55,848 nucleotides of DNA from a virus. The position numbers and the translations under genes are program-made. The notes under the pieces are model-generated. The model searched no databases and had not been told where the DNA came from. It saw only the letters and a list, made by a program, of their open reading frames with translations. Location of the stretch: positions 1 through 55,848 of the IMG/VR virus record IMGVR_UViG_3300027734_003408; one strand, written 5' to 3'. Shown piece after piece: positions 8,101 through 17,614 of the stretch (the stretch's first letter is position 1; each line of letters opens with the position of its first letter).

Positions 8101-9763
8101 CAGTGATATTGGTGGCAGCAGTCAGACTGGAACTCAAATTCAGAGCAGATACCACATTTGAACTCAGGCTCAATCCAGCAGCATTCAAGTTGCCACCTGT
8201 GACGTTACCAGTCACACTCACAGTTGTGCCAGTGTGTGTTGTGGCATTGACATTGGCACCGCCCAGGATATTGCCACCAAATATGTTGCCAGTGGCACTG
8301 ATGTTGCCCGAAGAAGTAATGCCTGCCGCCCCCACGTTGCCTGTGGCAGCAACCAAGCCTGGAGTGTTGATGTTACTGCCAGTGATGTTGCCAGTGACGT
8401 TGAGTGCTGACACCACATTTGAACTCAGGCTCAAACCGGCTGCATTTAAATTCCCACCAACAATGTTGCCGGCAACACTGAGTGCTAGGCCCGAAGTATT
8501 GGCAATGGCCAACACAGTATTGGCCGAAGTTGTCATGCTGGCATTGCCCAATACTGGACCAACCGCAATGGCCGTGGTTGAATTGGCCAAGCCGCCGGTG
8601 CCAATGTTGATGTTCTTGAAAACGCCCGAAGTTGCGGCACCTGTGCCAACGTTGTATGTGGCATTGGCCGCACTGGAACCAATTGTGGCATTGGCACCCA
8701 ATGTGGTTATATTTGCACTGGTGATGTCGCTGGTGACATTGAGTGCTGACACCACGTTGCCACTTAGACTCAGACCCACTGCGTTCAAGTTGGCACTGAT
8801 GATGTTGCCAGTGGCCGAAATTATGCCAGTTACATATTCACCTGTGGTGGCAAACACAGCCACATTGCCAGTTCCGCCTACTCCCACTGTGATGTTGCCA
8901 CCCGAACTCACAACTGTGACATTTGATGTGCCATTGTTGATGTTGGCCACACTTGTGATCACACCAGTCAACTGAGATCCATTACCTAAAATATAGTTGC
9001 CAGTGACGTTGCCAGTGGCACTGACAACTCCAGTTACAAAGGCTCCAGTTGTGGCAAATGTTGCAATGGCAGTACCTGCCACATTGGCTGTGATATTGCT
9101 GCTGGCGCTGACCACCACGTTTGATGTACCATTGGTAATGGCAGCACCTGCTGCCACTGTGATACCTGTGAGTTGTGACCCATTGCCAATGAAGTAGTTG
9201 CCGGCAATGTTGGCAGTGGTGGTGATGTTTGAGGTTGAATTAAGTTGACTGATGACATTTGAACTCAGGCTCAGACCCCCAGCCAGAATATTACCACCAG
9301 CAATGTTACCAGTTGTGGTGATGTTTGAGGTTGAGTTGATTGCACTCACCACGTTTGAACTTAGACTCAAGCCCCCAGCATTTAAATTTCCACTGTTTAC
9401 ATTGCCAGTTGCGCTGATCAGTCCTGATGTTCGTAAATTACCAGCATCAATGTTACCTGTGACACTCACAGTTGTACCTGTGACGTTACCAACCACGGTG
9501 CCAATTAAGTTGCCACCAGAAATGTTGGCAGTGGTTGTTATGTTTGCGGTGGAGTTGATTGCACTTATGACATTTGAGCTCAAACTTAGTCCAGCAGCAT
9601 TTAAATTGCCGCCTGTGATGTTACCAGTTGCTGAGATCAGGCCCACAGTCGTGACATTTCCAGCAATCACATTGGCCGTAGAAACCACGTTGCCCGTGGC
9701 TGTTACAAACGTGTCTACTGTTACGTTGCCGTAAATTCTAGTGCCTGATTGGAGTTTTGCCAT
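5162..9763 (-). CDS. giant repetitive tail fibre protein (1533 aa)
   Basis: Almost the whole protein consists of degenerate repeats built on TGNITGGNLNAAGLSLSS, NVVSAINSTSNITTTANI and similar strands, rich in Asn, Gly, Ser, Thr and Val. This pattern suits a long trimeric beta-helix or beta-prism shaft. Near residues 860-1065 the repeat is broken by a non-repetitive module beginning YINGVLDPVQNQDVATKNYV, containing RILVKNEANAVTNGVYTW and a TRSTDADE-type turn; this module is known from other phage tail fibres. Shorter inserts reading YFIGNGSQLTGI recur. The N-terminus (MAKLQSGTRIYGNVTV) is probably the attachment end. The closest relative is the 1863-residue gene upstream. No enzymatic motif is seen. 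Confidence 0.85.
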   Translation of the reverse strand: MAKLQSGTRIYGNVTVDTFVTATGNVVSTANVIAGNVTTVGLISATGNITGGNLNAAGLSLSSNVISAINSTANITTTANISGGNLIGTVVGNVTGTTVSVTGNIDAGNLRTSGLISATGNVNSGNLNAGGLSLSSNVVSAINSTSNITTTGNIAGGNILAGGLSLSSNVISQLNSTSNITTTANIAGNYFIGNGSQLTGITVAAGAAITNGTSNVVVSASSNITANVAGTAIATFATTGAFVTGVVSATGNVTGNYILGNGSQLTGVITSVANINNGTSNVTVVSSGGNITVGVGGTGNVAVFATTGEYVTGIISATGNIISANLNAVGLSLSGNVVSALNVTSDITSANITTLGANATIGSSAANATYNVGTGAATSGVFKNINIGTGGLANSTTAIAVGPVLGNASMTTSANTVLAIANTSGLALSVAGNIVGGNLNAAGLSLSSNVVSALNVTGNITGSNINTPGLVAATGNVGAAGITSSGNISATGNIFGGNILGGANVNATTHTGTTVSVTGNVTGGNLNAAGLSLSSNVVSALNLSSSLTAATNITAVSNVGAAGITSSGNISATGNVLAGNVNAVGLSLSGNVISALNVTGNIAGGNVTTPGLISSTGNVTAGNLNAAGLSLSSNVVSAINSTSNITTTANISGGYFIGNGSQLTGIASGSGTSISNGTSNVTVVSSGGNVTVGVGGTSNVVVWATTGEYVTGLISATGNITGGNIISGGGSGGNITGANVISATTLSASANITGGNVSAVSNVAAGGITSSGNISATGNVLSGNLVAAGLSLSGNVIGNLNATSNIAGGNITTPGLISATGNITGGNVNTNTIVGTATTVKSTGALNLSATGNVVVNSTYINGVLDPVQNQDVATKNYVDLYVTSGIAYHQPVAAASTTTMAATTGGTITYTQPNGAGNGVGALLTTTGSFNLIDTANVQTVGTRILVKNEANAVTNGVYTWANATNIVRSTDADEYGSDSATAFSINDYFYTTGGSVNAGTAFIVSAPAGTITFGTSNITFSTFATSQVYTANTLAGVSLAGTVINAKVDNTTTAFDGSGNIIVKTSANLTTPNIGAATGTSVSVTGNITGGNLNAAGLSLSSNVVSAINSTSNITTTGNISGGNILGTLVGNVTGTTVSVTGNITGGNLNAAGLSLSSNVVSAINSTSNITTTGNVAGAYFIGNGSQLTGIASSGGTSITNGTSNVTVLSSANITVGVAGTSNVVVWATTGEYVNGLISATGNITGGNLNAGGLSLSSNVVSAINSTSNVTTTANISGGNLIGTVVGNVTGTIVSVTGNITGGNLNAAGLSLSSNVVSAINSTSNVTTTANISGGNILGGANVNATTHTGTTVSVTGNITGGNLNAAGLSLSSNVVSALVSAANITTTANISGGNILGGANVNATTHTGTTVSVTGNITGGNLNAAGLSLSSNVVSALVSAANITTTGNIAGNYFIGNGSQLTGIAGASIANGTSNVNINTSGGNIAFSVGGTANVVTVDNLGFNFADDTTQDTGMNLGRVTTTAQWWNLP
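5418..5771. repeat. two near-identical 177-bp tandem repeats in the fibre gene
   Basis: Two consecutive 177-bp units (5418-5594 and 5595-5771) encode 59-residue fibre repeats. A block of about 50 bp, including TGTGGCATTGACATTGGCAC, is identical in both at an offset of exactly 177 bp. The next unit downstream is shortened to 168 bp. Such high local identity within an otherwise degenerate array suggests recent duplication or recombination in the shaft. Less exact copies run through both giant fibre genes. Confidence 0.75.
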
Positions 9764-9781
9764 GGTTTTGTATTTATTGTG

Positions 9782-11245
9782 TTAAGCGCCGGTGACTTCA
9801 TCAAATTCACCTGACACATATTCTACTCCTGTGCTCACGGTACGGCGAGCAAAATTGTTGAGATTCACGCTGGGAGTCGGCCCAGTGGCCACGTATGTGG
9901 TTGAGGCAGCAGCCTGTTCGGTTTGTGCGCCCCAGATATAAACACCAGAAGTTCCATCACCAGCGTAGTTGTTGTTACTGCTGGAGTTGGCTGTGACAAT
10001 TTCTATTCCAATGGCTGTTGCTGTGGCATTTCCCAGGTTGGTTGACATGGAGCATTTGTACCAGTTGTTGCCAACTGGAGTAATGTTGGCTGTTGGAACT
10101 GTTGCACCATTTGAGGCTTGCAATGTTCCTACTGTACCAGTTGACAAGTTAAAAAATGCCGCGGCTTGATTGGTAAATCCAGTGTATTCTTTTAGTCCAA
10201 GTGAAATATTGCCACGCTCCGCGGCCTTGGCAAATACACTTGCACTATAGGCATTTGAGAGTGCACCGGCTGTGACTGTTATAGATTGAGTGATAAGATG
10301 TCGATTGGTGTTGGCACTTTCTATCAACTTGGTGCCAGTCAACGAGTTGTCAGGAGCAGGAATCGTGTTGATGGTCACCGTGACATTGCCTGTGCCCCAT
10401 TTGCTGGTTTGATTGAATTGTTGGCTGTATGATACAATATTGGTGGCAGTGTTTACACCATTGACACCAAGTTGTCCGGTACCGCCATTGGCACTGTAAC
10501 TGACTTCATCAAAAGAGCCAGACACATACTCTATGCCTGATGCAATGGTACGTTGTGCAAAGTTGTTGATGTTGATGCTGGTGGTTGCCCCAGTAGCCAC
10601 GTATGCGGTTGGTGTCGATGCTTGTTCAAATTGAGCGCCCCATAGATAAACTCCTGAGGTTCCGTTACCTGCCCAACTGAATTGATTATCAGCTGATTGA
10701 ACATAGATATCCCCATTTATATTGCCGCCAACTGTGGTAGTAAATGTAATTGAGCATCGATACCAAGAATTTCCCACAGCTGATATTTCTGTGGTATATG
10801 CAGGGCTAACACTAACTGTTCCAACTGCTCCTGTGGATAAATTAAAAAACGCATATCCACTACCAGCGGTATTGCCAAAACTCAATCTTACAAAATTATA
10901 TCCAGATGACTTGGCATACACTGAAAAAGTGTACGCTGTAGTAATAATTGCTGTGCCAGCACCTTTGGTAATGGCCTGTCCTCCCGATGAAGTAGTTGGA
11001 ACAACCAATGTTGCTGTAGTTGACCCGTCAGGTGCAGTTGTAGCATTTCCAGTCTTTGTTACTGGCTGACTAGTTGCTCCCCATTGTGTAAAATCTTGAC
11101 TGTACGATACGGTATTTACAGCAGTGCTCACACCATTCTTGTATACGTAGGCACCCGAGGCACCGGTGGTGCTGTAACTGACTTCGTCAAACGAGCCATT
11201 GACCAGGAGGGCGCCGGTGGGAGTTATTTTACTTGCTGTTGCCAT
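9782..11245 (-). CDS. virion protein with two carbohydrate-binding-like jelly-roll domains
   Basis: 487 residues with an internal duplication. Each copy opens with GSFDEVSYS, then NTVSYSQDFTQWG or NIVSYSQQFNQTSKWG, an APDGSTTATLV or APDNSLTGTKLI strand, a YSASVFAK or YTFSVYAK strand, FFNLSTGAVGTV, and the closing strand SGVYLWGAQ(F/T)EQA. The first domain spans roughly residues 40-220 and the second 245-450. A third copy of the linker (GVEYVSGEFDEV) ends the protein. The pattern matches carbohydrate-binding-like domains common in phage tail and host-range proteins. It sits between the two giant fibres with gaps of 18 nt or less, so it is probably part of the same adhesin assembly. Confidence 0.7.
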   Translation of the reverse strand: MATASKITPTGALLVNGSFDEVSYSTTGASGAYVYKNGVSTAVNTVSYSQDFTQWGATSQPVTKTGNATTAPDGSTTATLVVPTTSSGGQAITKGAGTAIITTAYTFSVYAKSSGYNFVRLSFGNTAGSGYAFFNLSTGAVGTVSVSPAYTTEISAVGNSWYRCSITFTTTVGGNINGDIYVQSADNQFSWAGNGTSGVYLWGAQFEQASTPTAYVATGATTSININNFAQRTIASGIEYVSGSFDEVSYSANGGTGQLGVNGVNTATNIVSYSQQFNQTSKWGTGNVTVTINTIPAPDNSLTGTKLIESANTNRHLITQSITVTAGALSNAYSASVFAKAAERGNISLGLKEYTGFTNQAAAFFNLSTGTVGTLQASNGATVPTANITPVGNNWYKCSMSTNLGNATATAIGIEIVTANSSSNNNYAGDGTSGVYIWGAQTEQAAASTTYVATGPTPSVNLNNFARRTVSTGVEYVSGEFDEVTGA

Positions 11246-11246
11246 A

Positions 11247-14200
11247 TTACAAGAACACCGTGTCTAATCCAGCCACAGCATTGTTGTAGTATGTGTATGC
11301 TCGTATGCCAGTTGCGTTGGCCCAGGATACTGAGTTGGCATTGCCAATGTTCACGTTGCCAGTGACGTTGACATTGCCTGTGGCTGTGACCTGCCCTGCT
11401 GTGACAAGATTGCCACCTGTGATGTTGCCCACAGCACTGACTGTGGTGGCTGCTGTCAAACTGCTACTCAAGTTCAGGGCTGACACCACGTTTGAGCTTA
11501 GACTCAATCCCGCAGCATTCAGATTGCCACCGGTGATGTTGCCTGTGACTGACACTGTGGTACCTGTGACATTGCCCACATGAGTACCAATTATATTTCC
11601 ACCAAACACATTGCCTGTGGCACTGATGTTGCCCGCTGTGGCCACGCCACCTGCATTGACGTTGCCCACAGCACTGACTGTGGTGGCTGCTGTCAAACTA
11701 GAACTCAAGCTCAGGGCTGACACAACGTTTGCGCTTAAACTCAGGCCAGCGGCATTCAAATTGCCACCGGTTATGTTACCTGTCACACTGACGGTTGTGC
11801 CAGTGACATTGCCCACAAACGTTGACACCACGTTGCCAGCAAGTATGTTGCCAGTGGCACTGATGTTGCCAGCGGTGGCAATACCACCTGCAGCCACATT
11901 GCCTGTGGCTGAGATTAACCCAGGTGTGGTGATGTTGCCCCCAGCAATGTTACTTGTAACGTTCAAATTACTGACCACATTTGAACTTAGACTCAACCCC
12001 CCAGCATTTAGGTTGCCACCTGTGACGTTACCAGTCACACTCACAGTTGTGCCAGTGACATTGCCTATGTGTGTGCCAATCAAGTTGCCACCTGCAATGT
12101 TGGCAGTGGTGGTGATGTTTGAGGTTGAATTGATTGCACTAACAATGTTTGAACTTAGACTCAACCCCCCAGCATTCAAGTTGCCAGCAGTGACGTTGCC
12201 AGTCACTGACACAACAGATCCAGTTAAACTTGTGCCTGAAATATTGCCACCAGTAATGTTACCTGTGGCTGAGATTAAACCAGGTGTGGTGATGTTGCCA
12301 CCTGCAATGTTTGAAGTAACATTGAGTGTTGACACCACGTTGCTGGATAGGCTCAAACCTGCTGCATTTAAATTACCACCTGTGATATTGCCAGTTACTG
12401 AAACTGTGGTGCCAGTTACATTACCAACCACAGTGCCAATTAAATTTCCACCTGTGACGTTGCCTGTGACTGAAACTGTGGTGCCGGTGACATTGCCAAC
12501 CAAGGTACCAATCAAGTTGCCACCTGACACATTGGCAGTTGTGGTGATATTGGAGGTTGAATTGATTGCACTAACAACATTGCCACTCAGGCTCAGGCCC
12601 GCAGCATTCAAGTTGCCACCAGTGATGTTGCCACTCACACTCAGTAACCCAGTGATGTATTCACCTGTGGTGGCCCACACAGCCACATTCGATGTGCCAC
12701 CTATGCCGATGGCAACATTGCCACCTGAACTCACAACTGTGACGTTTGAAGTGCCATTGTTGATGTTGGACACACTTGTGATCACACCAGTCAACAGCGC
12801 ACCGTTGCCTAGAATATAACCGCCTGAGATATTGGCAGTAGTGGTGATGTTGGCAGCAGATACCAATGCTGATACCACATTGCCACTCAGACTCAATCCT
12901 GCACCATTCAGCGTGTTGGCACTGGTAATATTGCCTAATGCGCTTATGGTACCGCCAGTGATGCCCGGACCAACTCTGATGTCCTGGGCAATGACATTGC
13001 CCGAAGTAGAAACATTCCCACCAGTGTTGATGTTGCCAGCAATCACGTTGCCTGTGGCTGAAACTGTGTTGGTGGACAACAACACACCCGACACTGCAAT
13101 ATTATTAGCAGTGATGTTGCCTGTGCCTGACACTGTGCCAGTAGCAAATGCCACATTGCCATTGAATATTGCGCCATTGACATTGCCACCAGTGCTGATC
13201 ACACCTGAGCCAGCCAAGATATTGCCACCAGTGATGTTGCCAGTTGTGGTAATTACCCCTGATCCAGCAAGTATATTACCGCCCGTGATGTTGGCAGTTG
13301 CGCTGACGTTAGCGCCAGTCAGTATGTTGCCAGTTGCACTTATGATATTACCAACCACAAGATTGCCAACGCCTGGGCCATTGCTAACAGTTAAATTACC
13401 AACTTGTGCATCACCATTACCAAGTAATTTGAATATGCCAAACAGAATGTTGCCACCTGTAATGTTGCCAGTTGTGCTGATAATACCTGACCCAGCAAGC
13501 AAGTTGCCGCCTGTGACGTTGCCAGTTACACTCAAACTGGTGCCAGTTGCAGCACCAATGTTGGGAGTGGTCAAATTGGCACTGGCCTTGACTGAGATAT
13601 TGCCACTGCCATCAAAAGCAGTGGTGATGTTGTCAACTTTGGCATTGATAACTGTGCCGGCCAAACTGATACCAGCGGCTGTGTTGGCTGTGTATGTTTG
13701 GCTGGAACTGAATTGAGCAAAAGCAATGTTTGAAGTGCCAAATGTGATTGTGCCACTTGGAGCGTCAACAATCCAGGCCGATCCTGCGTTTACGTTACCA
13801 CTTGTGACAAAGAAGTAGTCGTTTATACTGAGAGTAGTGGGATTACCAGCACCATAGGTATTGGTATCAGTTGAACGCACAATGTTGGTGGCATTGGCCC
13901 AAGTATACACGCCATTGAACACAGCATTGCCTTCGTTCTTGACAAGAATACGTGTGCCCACAGTTTGTACATTGGCAGTGTCAATTAAGTTGAAACTACC
14001 GGTTGTGGTCAACAGCGCACCAACTCCATTGCCAGCACCATTGGGTTGAGTATAAGATATTGTGCCACCTGTGGCAGTGGCCAATGTTGTGGTGGTGGCC
14101 ACTGCCACTGCTTGGTGATAAGAAATTGCAGTAGTTACCAAGTTGTCAACATAGATCTTGGTGGCCACATCCTGATTCTGCACAGGATCCAGTACGCCAT

Positions 14201-16838
14201 TGATGTACTTGCTGTTGACCACAACATTGCCAGTGGGTTGTAAATTCAAATTGCCCGAACTGGTGCTGATTGTGAGTGCAGCAGTGTTGCGAACTTCAGG
14301 CACCACAACCGCGGTCACACCCAAAATGTTGCCACCAGTGATGTTGCCACTTGCACTGACTGAAGTTGCACTCACAGCAGACGCAGTGATCAAGTTGCCA
14401 CCTGAGATGTTGGCAGTGGTGGTGATATTGGCAGCTGACACCAGGGCACTGACCACGTTTGAGCTCAGGCTCAAACCCCCAGCATTCAAGTTGCCACCAG
14501 TGATGTTGCCTGACACACTTACCGTGGTACCAGTTACATTGCCTATCACAGAGCCAATCAAGTTGCCACCTGAGACGTTGGCAGTGGTGGTGATGTTTGA
14601 GGTGGAATTGATTGCACTTACTACATTGCTGCTTAAACTTAGGCCAGCAGCGTTCAAGTTACCACCGGTGACGTTGCCGGTGACTGACACTGTGGTACCA
14701 GTGACATTGCCAACCACAGTGCCAATCAAGTTGCCAGCCGCAATGTTGGCAGTGGTGGTGATGTTGGCAGCTGACACCAGGGCACTGACCACGTTGCCGC
14801 TCAGACTCAATCCCACAGCATTTAGATTACCACCTGTGATGTTACCCGACGCACTGACATTTGCAGCACTGATATCGGCAATAGTGATCAAGTTGCCAGC
14901 AGTGACGTTGCCGCTTGCACTTATTAAACCAGTCACGTATTGACCTGTGTTGGCAAATACCACCACATTTGATGTGCCACCAATGCCAATGGCAACATTG
15001 CCACCTGAACTCACAACAGTGACATTACTAGTGCCATTGTTGATGTTGGATACCGATGTGATCACACCAGTCAGTAACGCACCATTGCCTAGAAAATAGT
15101 TGCCAGTTACGTTGCCTGAAGCTGACACAGATGCAGCTGATACAGTGGCCAGGCTGATGATGTTGCCACCGGTTATGTTGCCTGACGCACTGACAACACC
15201 TGTGACATATTCACCAGTTGCGGCAAACACCACCACATTGCCAGTGCCACCAATGCCCACAGCAACGTTGCCACCTGAACTCACGACTGTGACATTTGAT
15301 GTTCCGTTGTTGATGTTGGCCACTGAAGTAATAACTCCAGTCAACAGTGCGCCATTACCTAAAATATAATTGCCAGTGACGTTGCCAGTGGCTGAAATTA
15401 CGCCTGTAACATATTCACCAGTTGCGGCAAACACCACCACATTGCCAGTGCCGCCCACTCCAACTGAGACATTGCCGCCTGAACTTACAACTGTGACATT
15501 ACTGGTGCCATTGTTGATGTTGGCCACTGATGTGATAACACCAGTTAATAATGCACCATTGCCCAGGATGTAATTGCCAGTGACATTGCCTGTGGCACTG
15601 ACTAAACCAGCGGTGAGCAAGTTACCACTGGTGGCATTGCCTGACACACTGAGAGAAGATAAGATGCCCACTGATGTAATATTGGGCTGTGCGTTGGTGT
15701 ATACTGTACCGGCAACCAGCGCATTGGCCACTTGACCTGACACATTGCCACCAGCCACTGCATTGGCTGAATCAGCAACTGTGGCATGTGTGGCATCGCC
15801 CACAGTACCTGTGACATTGGCACCAGTGATAGAACTCAGTAGGCTGCCGTTGCCATATATGTAATTGCCAGTGATGTTGCCAGCAGTTGACACAGCACCT
15901 GAGGTGACATTTCCAGCAGTTGATAACGAAGTCAATATACCCACCGAAGTGATGTTGGGCTGTGCGTTGGTGTACACAGTGCCAGCAATCAGTGCGTTGG
16001 CCACTTGACCTGACACATTGGCACCAGCCACTGCATTGGCTGAATCAGCCACTGTGGCACGTGTGGCATTGGGCACATTACCAGTGACATTGGCACCAGT
16101 GATTGATGTCAACCCTGAGCCATTGCCGTTTATGTTGGCACCAGTGATGTTGCCACTTGTTGATACTGATGCAGCACTGACTGCGGCTGCTGTGATCAAA
16201 TTGCCACCAGTGATGTTACCTGTTGCTGTGACCAACCCTGGTGTGCTGACATTACCTCCAACAATATTGCCAGTCACGCTCAAATTGGCCAGTACGCCAA
16301 TACTGTTTGCTACTATGCCAGTCAACTGTGAGCCGTTGCCAATGAAATAATTGGCATTGACATTGCCTGTGACTGTGACCACGTTGGAGGTTTTGTTGAA
16401 CACAAACCCAGCCGTGGCAGTGGCCGAGCCGGCGTCATTGAACAACACACCATCTGATCTAGAACCAGGAATGATCACATTGCCAATGACATTGCCTGTA
16501 GAAATGTTTCCAGTACCAGATATGTTGCCGGTGCCAAATAACACAGTGTTGGCCACATACAAGTTGGCCCAACGGTTGGTGGCATTGCCTAAATTGTATG
16601 CGTTGTCAACTGCTGGAACAAAATTGGTAGTGGCCACAGGAATAAAACCGCCGTAGGGCAATGAATTCCAGGCTGTGACGCCATCACCGTATTTTACCAA
16701 TTCAGTATCAGTTTCTAGGCCAGGTTCTGCCAAGGCAAGAACAGGATTGGCTGAGGTCCAATTGGCCGAGGTGTCTCTACGAAGTTGTATCGTTGTTCCG
16801 ACTACTGGTGGTGCTGGCATGTCAGGCTCCGCCTCCAT
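11247..16838 (-). CDS. giant repetitive tail fibre protein (1863 aa)
   Basis: The N-terminal 65 residues form a separate module, TTIQLRRDTSANWTSANP then ALAEPGLETDTELVKYGDG, typical of the head of many phage tail fibres where it starts the trimer. The rest is a shaft of GNITGGN and GLSLSSNVVSA repeats like those of the 1533-residue neighbour, with inserts reading YILGNGALLTGVITSV and NNGTSNVTVVSSGGNV. A non-repetitive module (DPVQNQDVATKIYVD to NIGAATG) lies near residues 880-1090, almost the same place as in the neighbour, so the genes descend from one ancestor. The true start may be Met7 (MPAPPVVG). The 5' end overlaps the upstream fibre gene by 17 bp. Among the longest genes in the window. 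Confidence 0.85.
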   Translation of the reverse strand: MEAEPDMPAPPVVGTTIQLRRDTSANWTSANPVLALAEPGLETDTELVKYGDGVTAWNSLPYGGFIPVATTNFVPAVDNAYNLGNATNRWANLYVANTVLFGTGNISGTGNISTGNVIGNVIIPGSRSDGVLFNDAGSATATAGFVFNKTSNVVTVTGNVNANYFIGNGSQLTGIVANSIGVLANLSVTGNIVGGNVSTPGLVTATGNITGGNLITAAAVSAASVSTSGNITGANINGNGSGLTSITGANVTGNVPNATRATVADSANAVAGANVSGQVANALIAGTVYTNAQPNITSVGILTSLSTAGNVTSGAVSTAGNITGNYIYGNGSLLSSITGANVTGTVGDATHATVADSANAVAGGNVSGQVANALVAGTVYTNAQPNITSVGILSSLSVSGNATSGNLLTAGLVSATGNVTGNYILGNGALLTGVITSVANINNGTSNVTVVSSGGNVSVGVGGTGNVVVFAATGEYVTGVISATGNVTGNYILGNGALLTGVITSVANINNGTSNVTVVSSGGNVAVGIGGTGNVVVFAATGEYVTGVVSASGNITGGNIISLATVSAASVSASGNVTGNYFLGNGALLTGVITSVSNINNGTSNVTVVSSGGNVAIGIGGTSNVVVFANTGQYVTGLISASGNVTAGNLITIADISAANVSASGNITGGNLNAVGLSLSGNVVSALVSAANITTTANIAAGNLIGTVVGNVTGTTVSVTGNVTGGNLNAAGLSLSSNVVSAINSTSNITTTANVSGGNLIGSVIGNVTGTTVSVSGNITGGNLNAGGLSLSSNVVSALVSAANITTTANISGGNLITASAVSATSVSASGNITGGNILGVTAVVVPEVRNTAALTISTSSGNLNLQPTGNVVVNSKYINGVLDPVQNQDVATKIYVDNLVTTAISYHQAVAVATTTTLATATGGTISYTQPNGAGNGVGALLTTTGSFNLIDTANVQTVGTRILVKNEGNAVFNGVYTWANATNIVRSTDTNTYGAGNPTTLSINDYFFVTSGNVNAGSAWIVDAPSGTITFGTSNIAFAQFSSSQTYTANTAAGISLAGTVINAKVDNITTAFDGSGNISVKASANLTTPNIGAATGTSLSVTGNVTGGNLLAGSGIISTTGNITGGNILFGIFKLLGNGDAQVGNLTVSNGPGVGNLVVGNIISATGNILTGANVSATANITGGNILAGSGVITTTGNITGGNILAGSGVISTGGNVNGAIFNGNVAFATGTVSGTGNITANNIAVSGVLLSTNTVSATGNVIAGNINTGGNVSTSGNVIAQDIRVGPGITGGTISALGNITSANTLNGAGLSLSGNVVSALVSAANITTTANISGGYILGNGALLTGVITSVSNINNGTSNVTVVSSGGNVAIGIGGTSNVAVWATTGEYITGLLSVSGNITGGNLNAAGLSLSGNVVSAINSTSNITTTANVSGGNLIGTLVGNVTGTTVSVTGNVTGGNLIGTVVGNVTGTTVSVTGNITGGNLNAAGLSLSSNVVSTLNVTSNIAGGNITTPGLISATGNITGGNISGTSLTGSVVSVTGNVTAGNLNAGGLSLSSNIVSAINSTSNITTTANIAGGNLIGTHIGNVTGTTVSVTGNVTGGNLNAGGLSLSSNVVSNLNVTSNIAGGNITTPGLISATGNVAAGGIATAGNISATGNILAGNVVSTFVGNVTGTTVSVTGNITGGNLNAAGLSLSANVVSALSLSSSLTAATTVSAVGNVNAGGVATAGNISATGNVFGGNIIGTHVGNVTGTTVSVTGNITGGNLNAAGLSLSSNVVSALNLSSSLTAATTVSAVGNITGGNLVTAGQVTATGNVNVTGNVNIGNANSVSWANATGIRAYTYYNNAVAGLDTVFL

Positions 16839-17598
16839 CTACTACCAAACAGTTGCCACTGTTGAACGCAGTGCCACCGTCGATCCATAATCCAAACACG
16901 CCAGCAATGTATTGCCAACTGGGCGTGGTACCATCAGTTTGTAAGAATTTTTGTGCGTTTCCAGCTTGGCTCGGTAACCCAGTGCCACTGCCCCCGTAAG
17001 GTGTGCCATTGGCGTAGTTGATGCTGGCAACATTGCTGGGCAGTGTGATGTTGCCCACTGTGTCAAATGTCCAGGTGCCGCCAGATCTAATTTCAACATT
17101 GGACTGTTGACTTTCGATATACAGGGGTGTGCCATTGCCTGCATCGGCATTGCTGGGTATAAGAATAGTGGCACCAGGATCGCTCAAGTTACCATACAGT
17201 GCCCAGGTATCATTGTTGGAATTGAACAAGCTACCGCCTTGGCCAATCAACAAGTTGCCCACAGTAATGTATCCATCTAGTGTGGAAACAGTTTCACCTG
17301 AGGTTGCATTGGGCAATGTCAGTGCACCATTGGTATCAAACACCCAAGACTGCCCATCAGCATTGATTTCAACATTGCCGCTGGCCACAGCAATATTGGC
17401 ATAACTGTTGCCGTTGAAGATCTTGTTGGCAGAACCGCCACCACCGCTGGTGACAGGAATACCACCTGGTGTGCTGCCATCACTGTAGTAGATTTGATTG
17501 CTTACTGGATCCCACCACAGCCGACCCACCTGCCCTACGTAGGTTTCTGCGTTGGCGTTGTTGTCTCTGCTGGTGAAAAAATTCTGTATGTAGGACAT
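16822..17598 (-). CDS. tail fibre protein with phage fibre-head motif
   Basis: 258 residues. The N-terminus, MSYIQNFFTSRDNNANAETY followed by VGQVGRLWWDPVSNQIYYSDG, has the GRLWWD...SDG pattern of short N-terminal fibre modules in T4-like phages. The middle is beta-rich with repeated SWVFDTNGALTLP and TWTFDTVGNITLP strands, and the C-terminus carries QKFLQTDGTTPSWQYI, a trimer-forming motif seen in several fibres. It is the first gene of the fibre block in transcription order and its end overlaps the 1863-residue fibre, suggesting joint assembly. Function inferred. Confidence 0.7.
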   Translation of the reverse strand: MSYIQNFFTSRDNNANAETYVGQVGRLWWDPVSNQIYYSDGSTPGGIPVTSGGGGSANKIFNGNSYANIAVASGNVEINADGQSWVFDTNGALTLPNATSGETVSTLDGYITVGNLLIGQGGSLFNSNNDTWALYGNLSDPGATILIPSNADAGNGTPLYIESQQSNVEIRSGGTWTFDTVGNITLPSNVASINYANGTPYGGSGTGLPSQAGNAQKFLQTDGTTPSWQYIAGVFGLWIDGGTAFNSGNCLVVDGGGA

Positions 17599-17614
17599 GC
17601 TATTTGTGCCGTCC

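Noticed and set aside
9771-9778. Late-promoter-like octamer AATAAATA before the 1533-residue fibre
   Set aside because: It is 7 nt from the ATG, too close for a normal late transcript; chance match in an AT-rich gap is likely.
5400-16656. Long plus-strand reading frames rich in Pro, Leu, Val and Thr opposite the giant fibre genes (for example 7812-8975 and 11611-12819)
   Set aside because: They are mirror images of the repetitive fibre codons: each repeats with the same period as the fibre shaft, has no ribosome site and no recognisable fold.
5162-16838. Regularly spaced DNA repeats that might suggest a CRISPR array
   Set aside because: The repeats stay in one open frame, are degenerate, vary between about 40 and 180 bp and encode beta-strand motifs; there are no unique spacers or cas genes.
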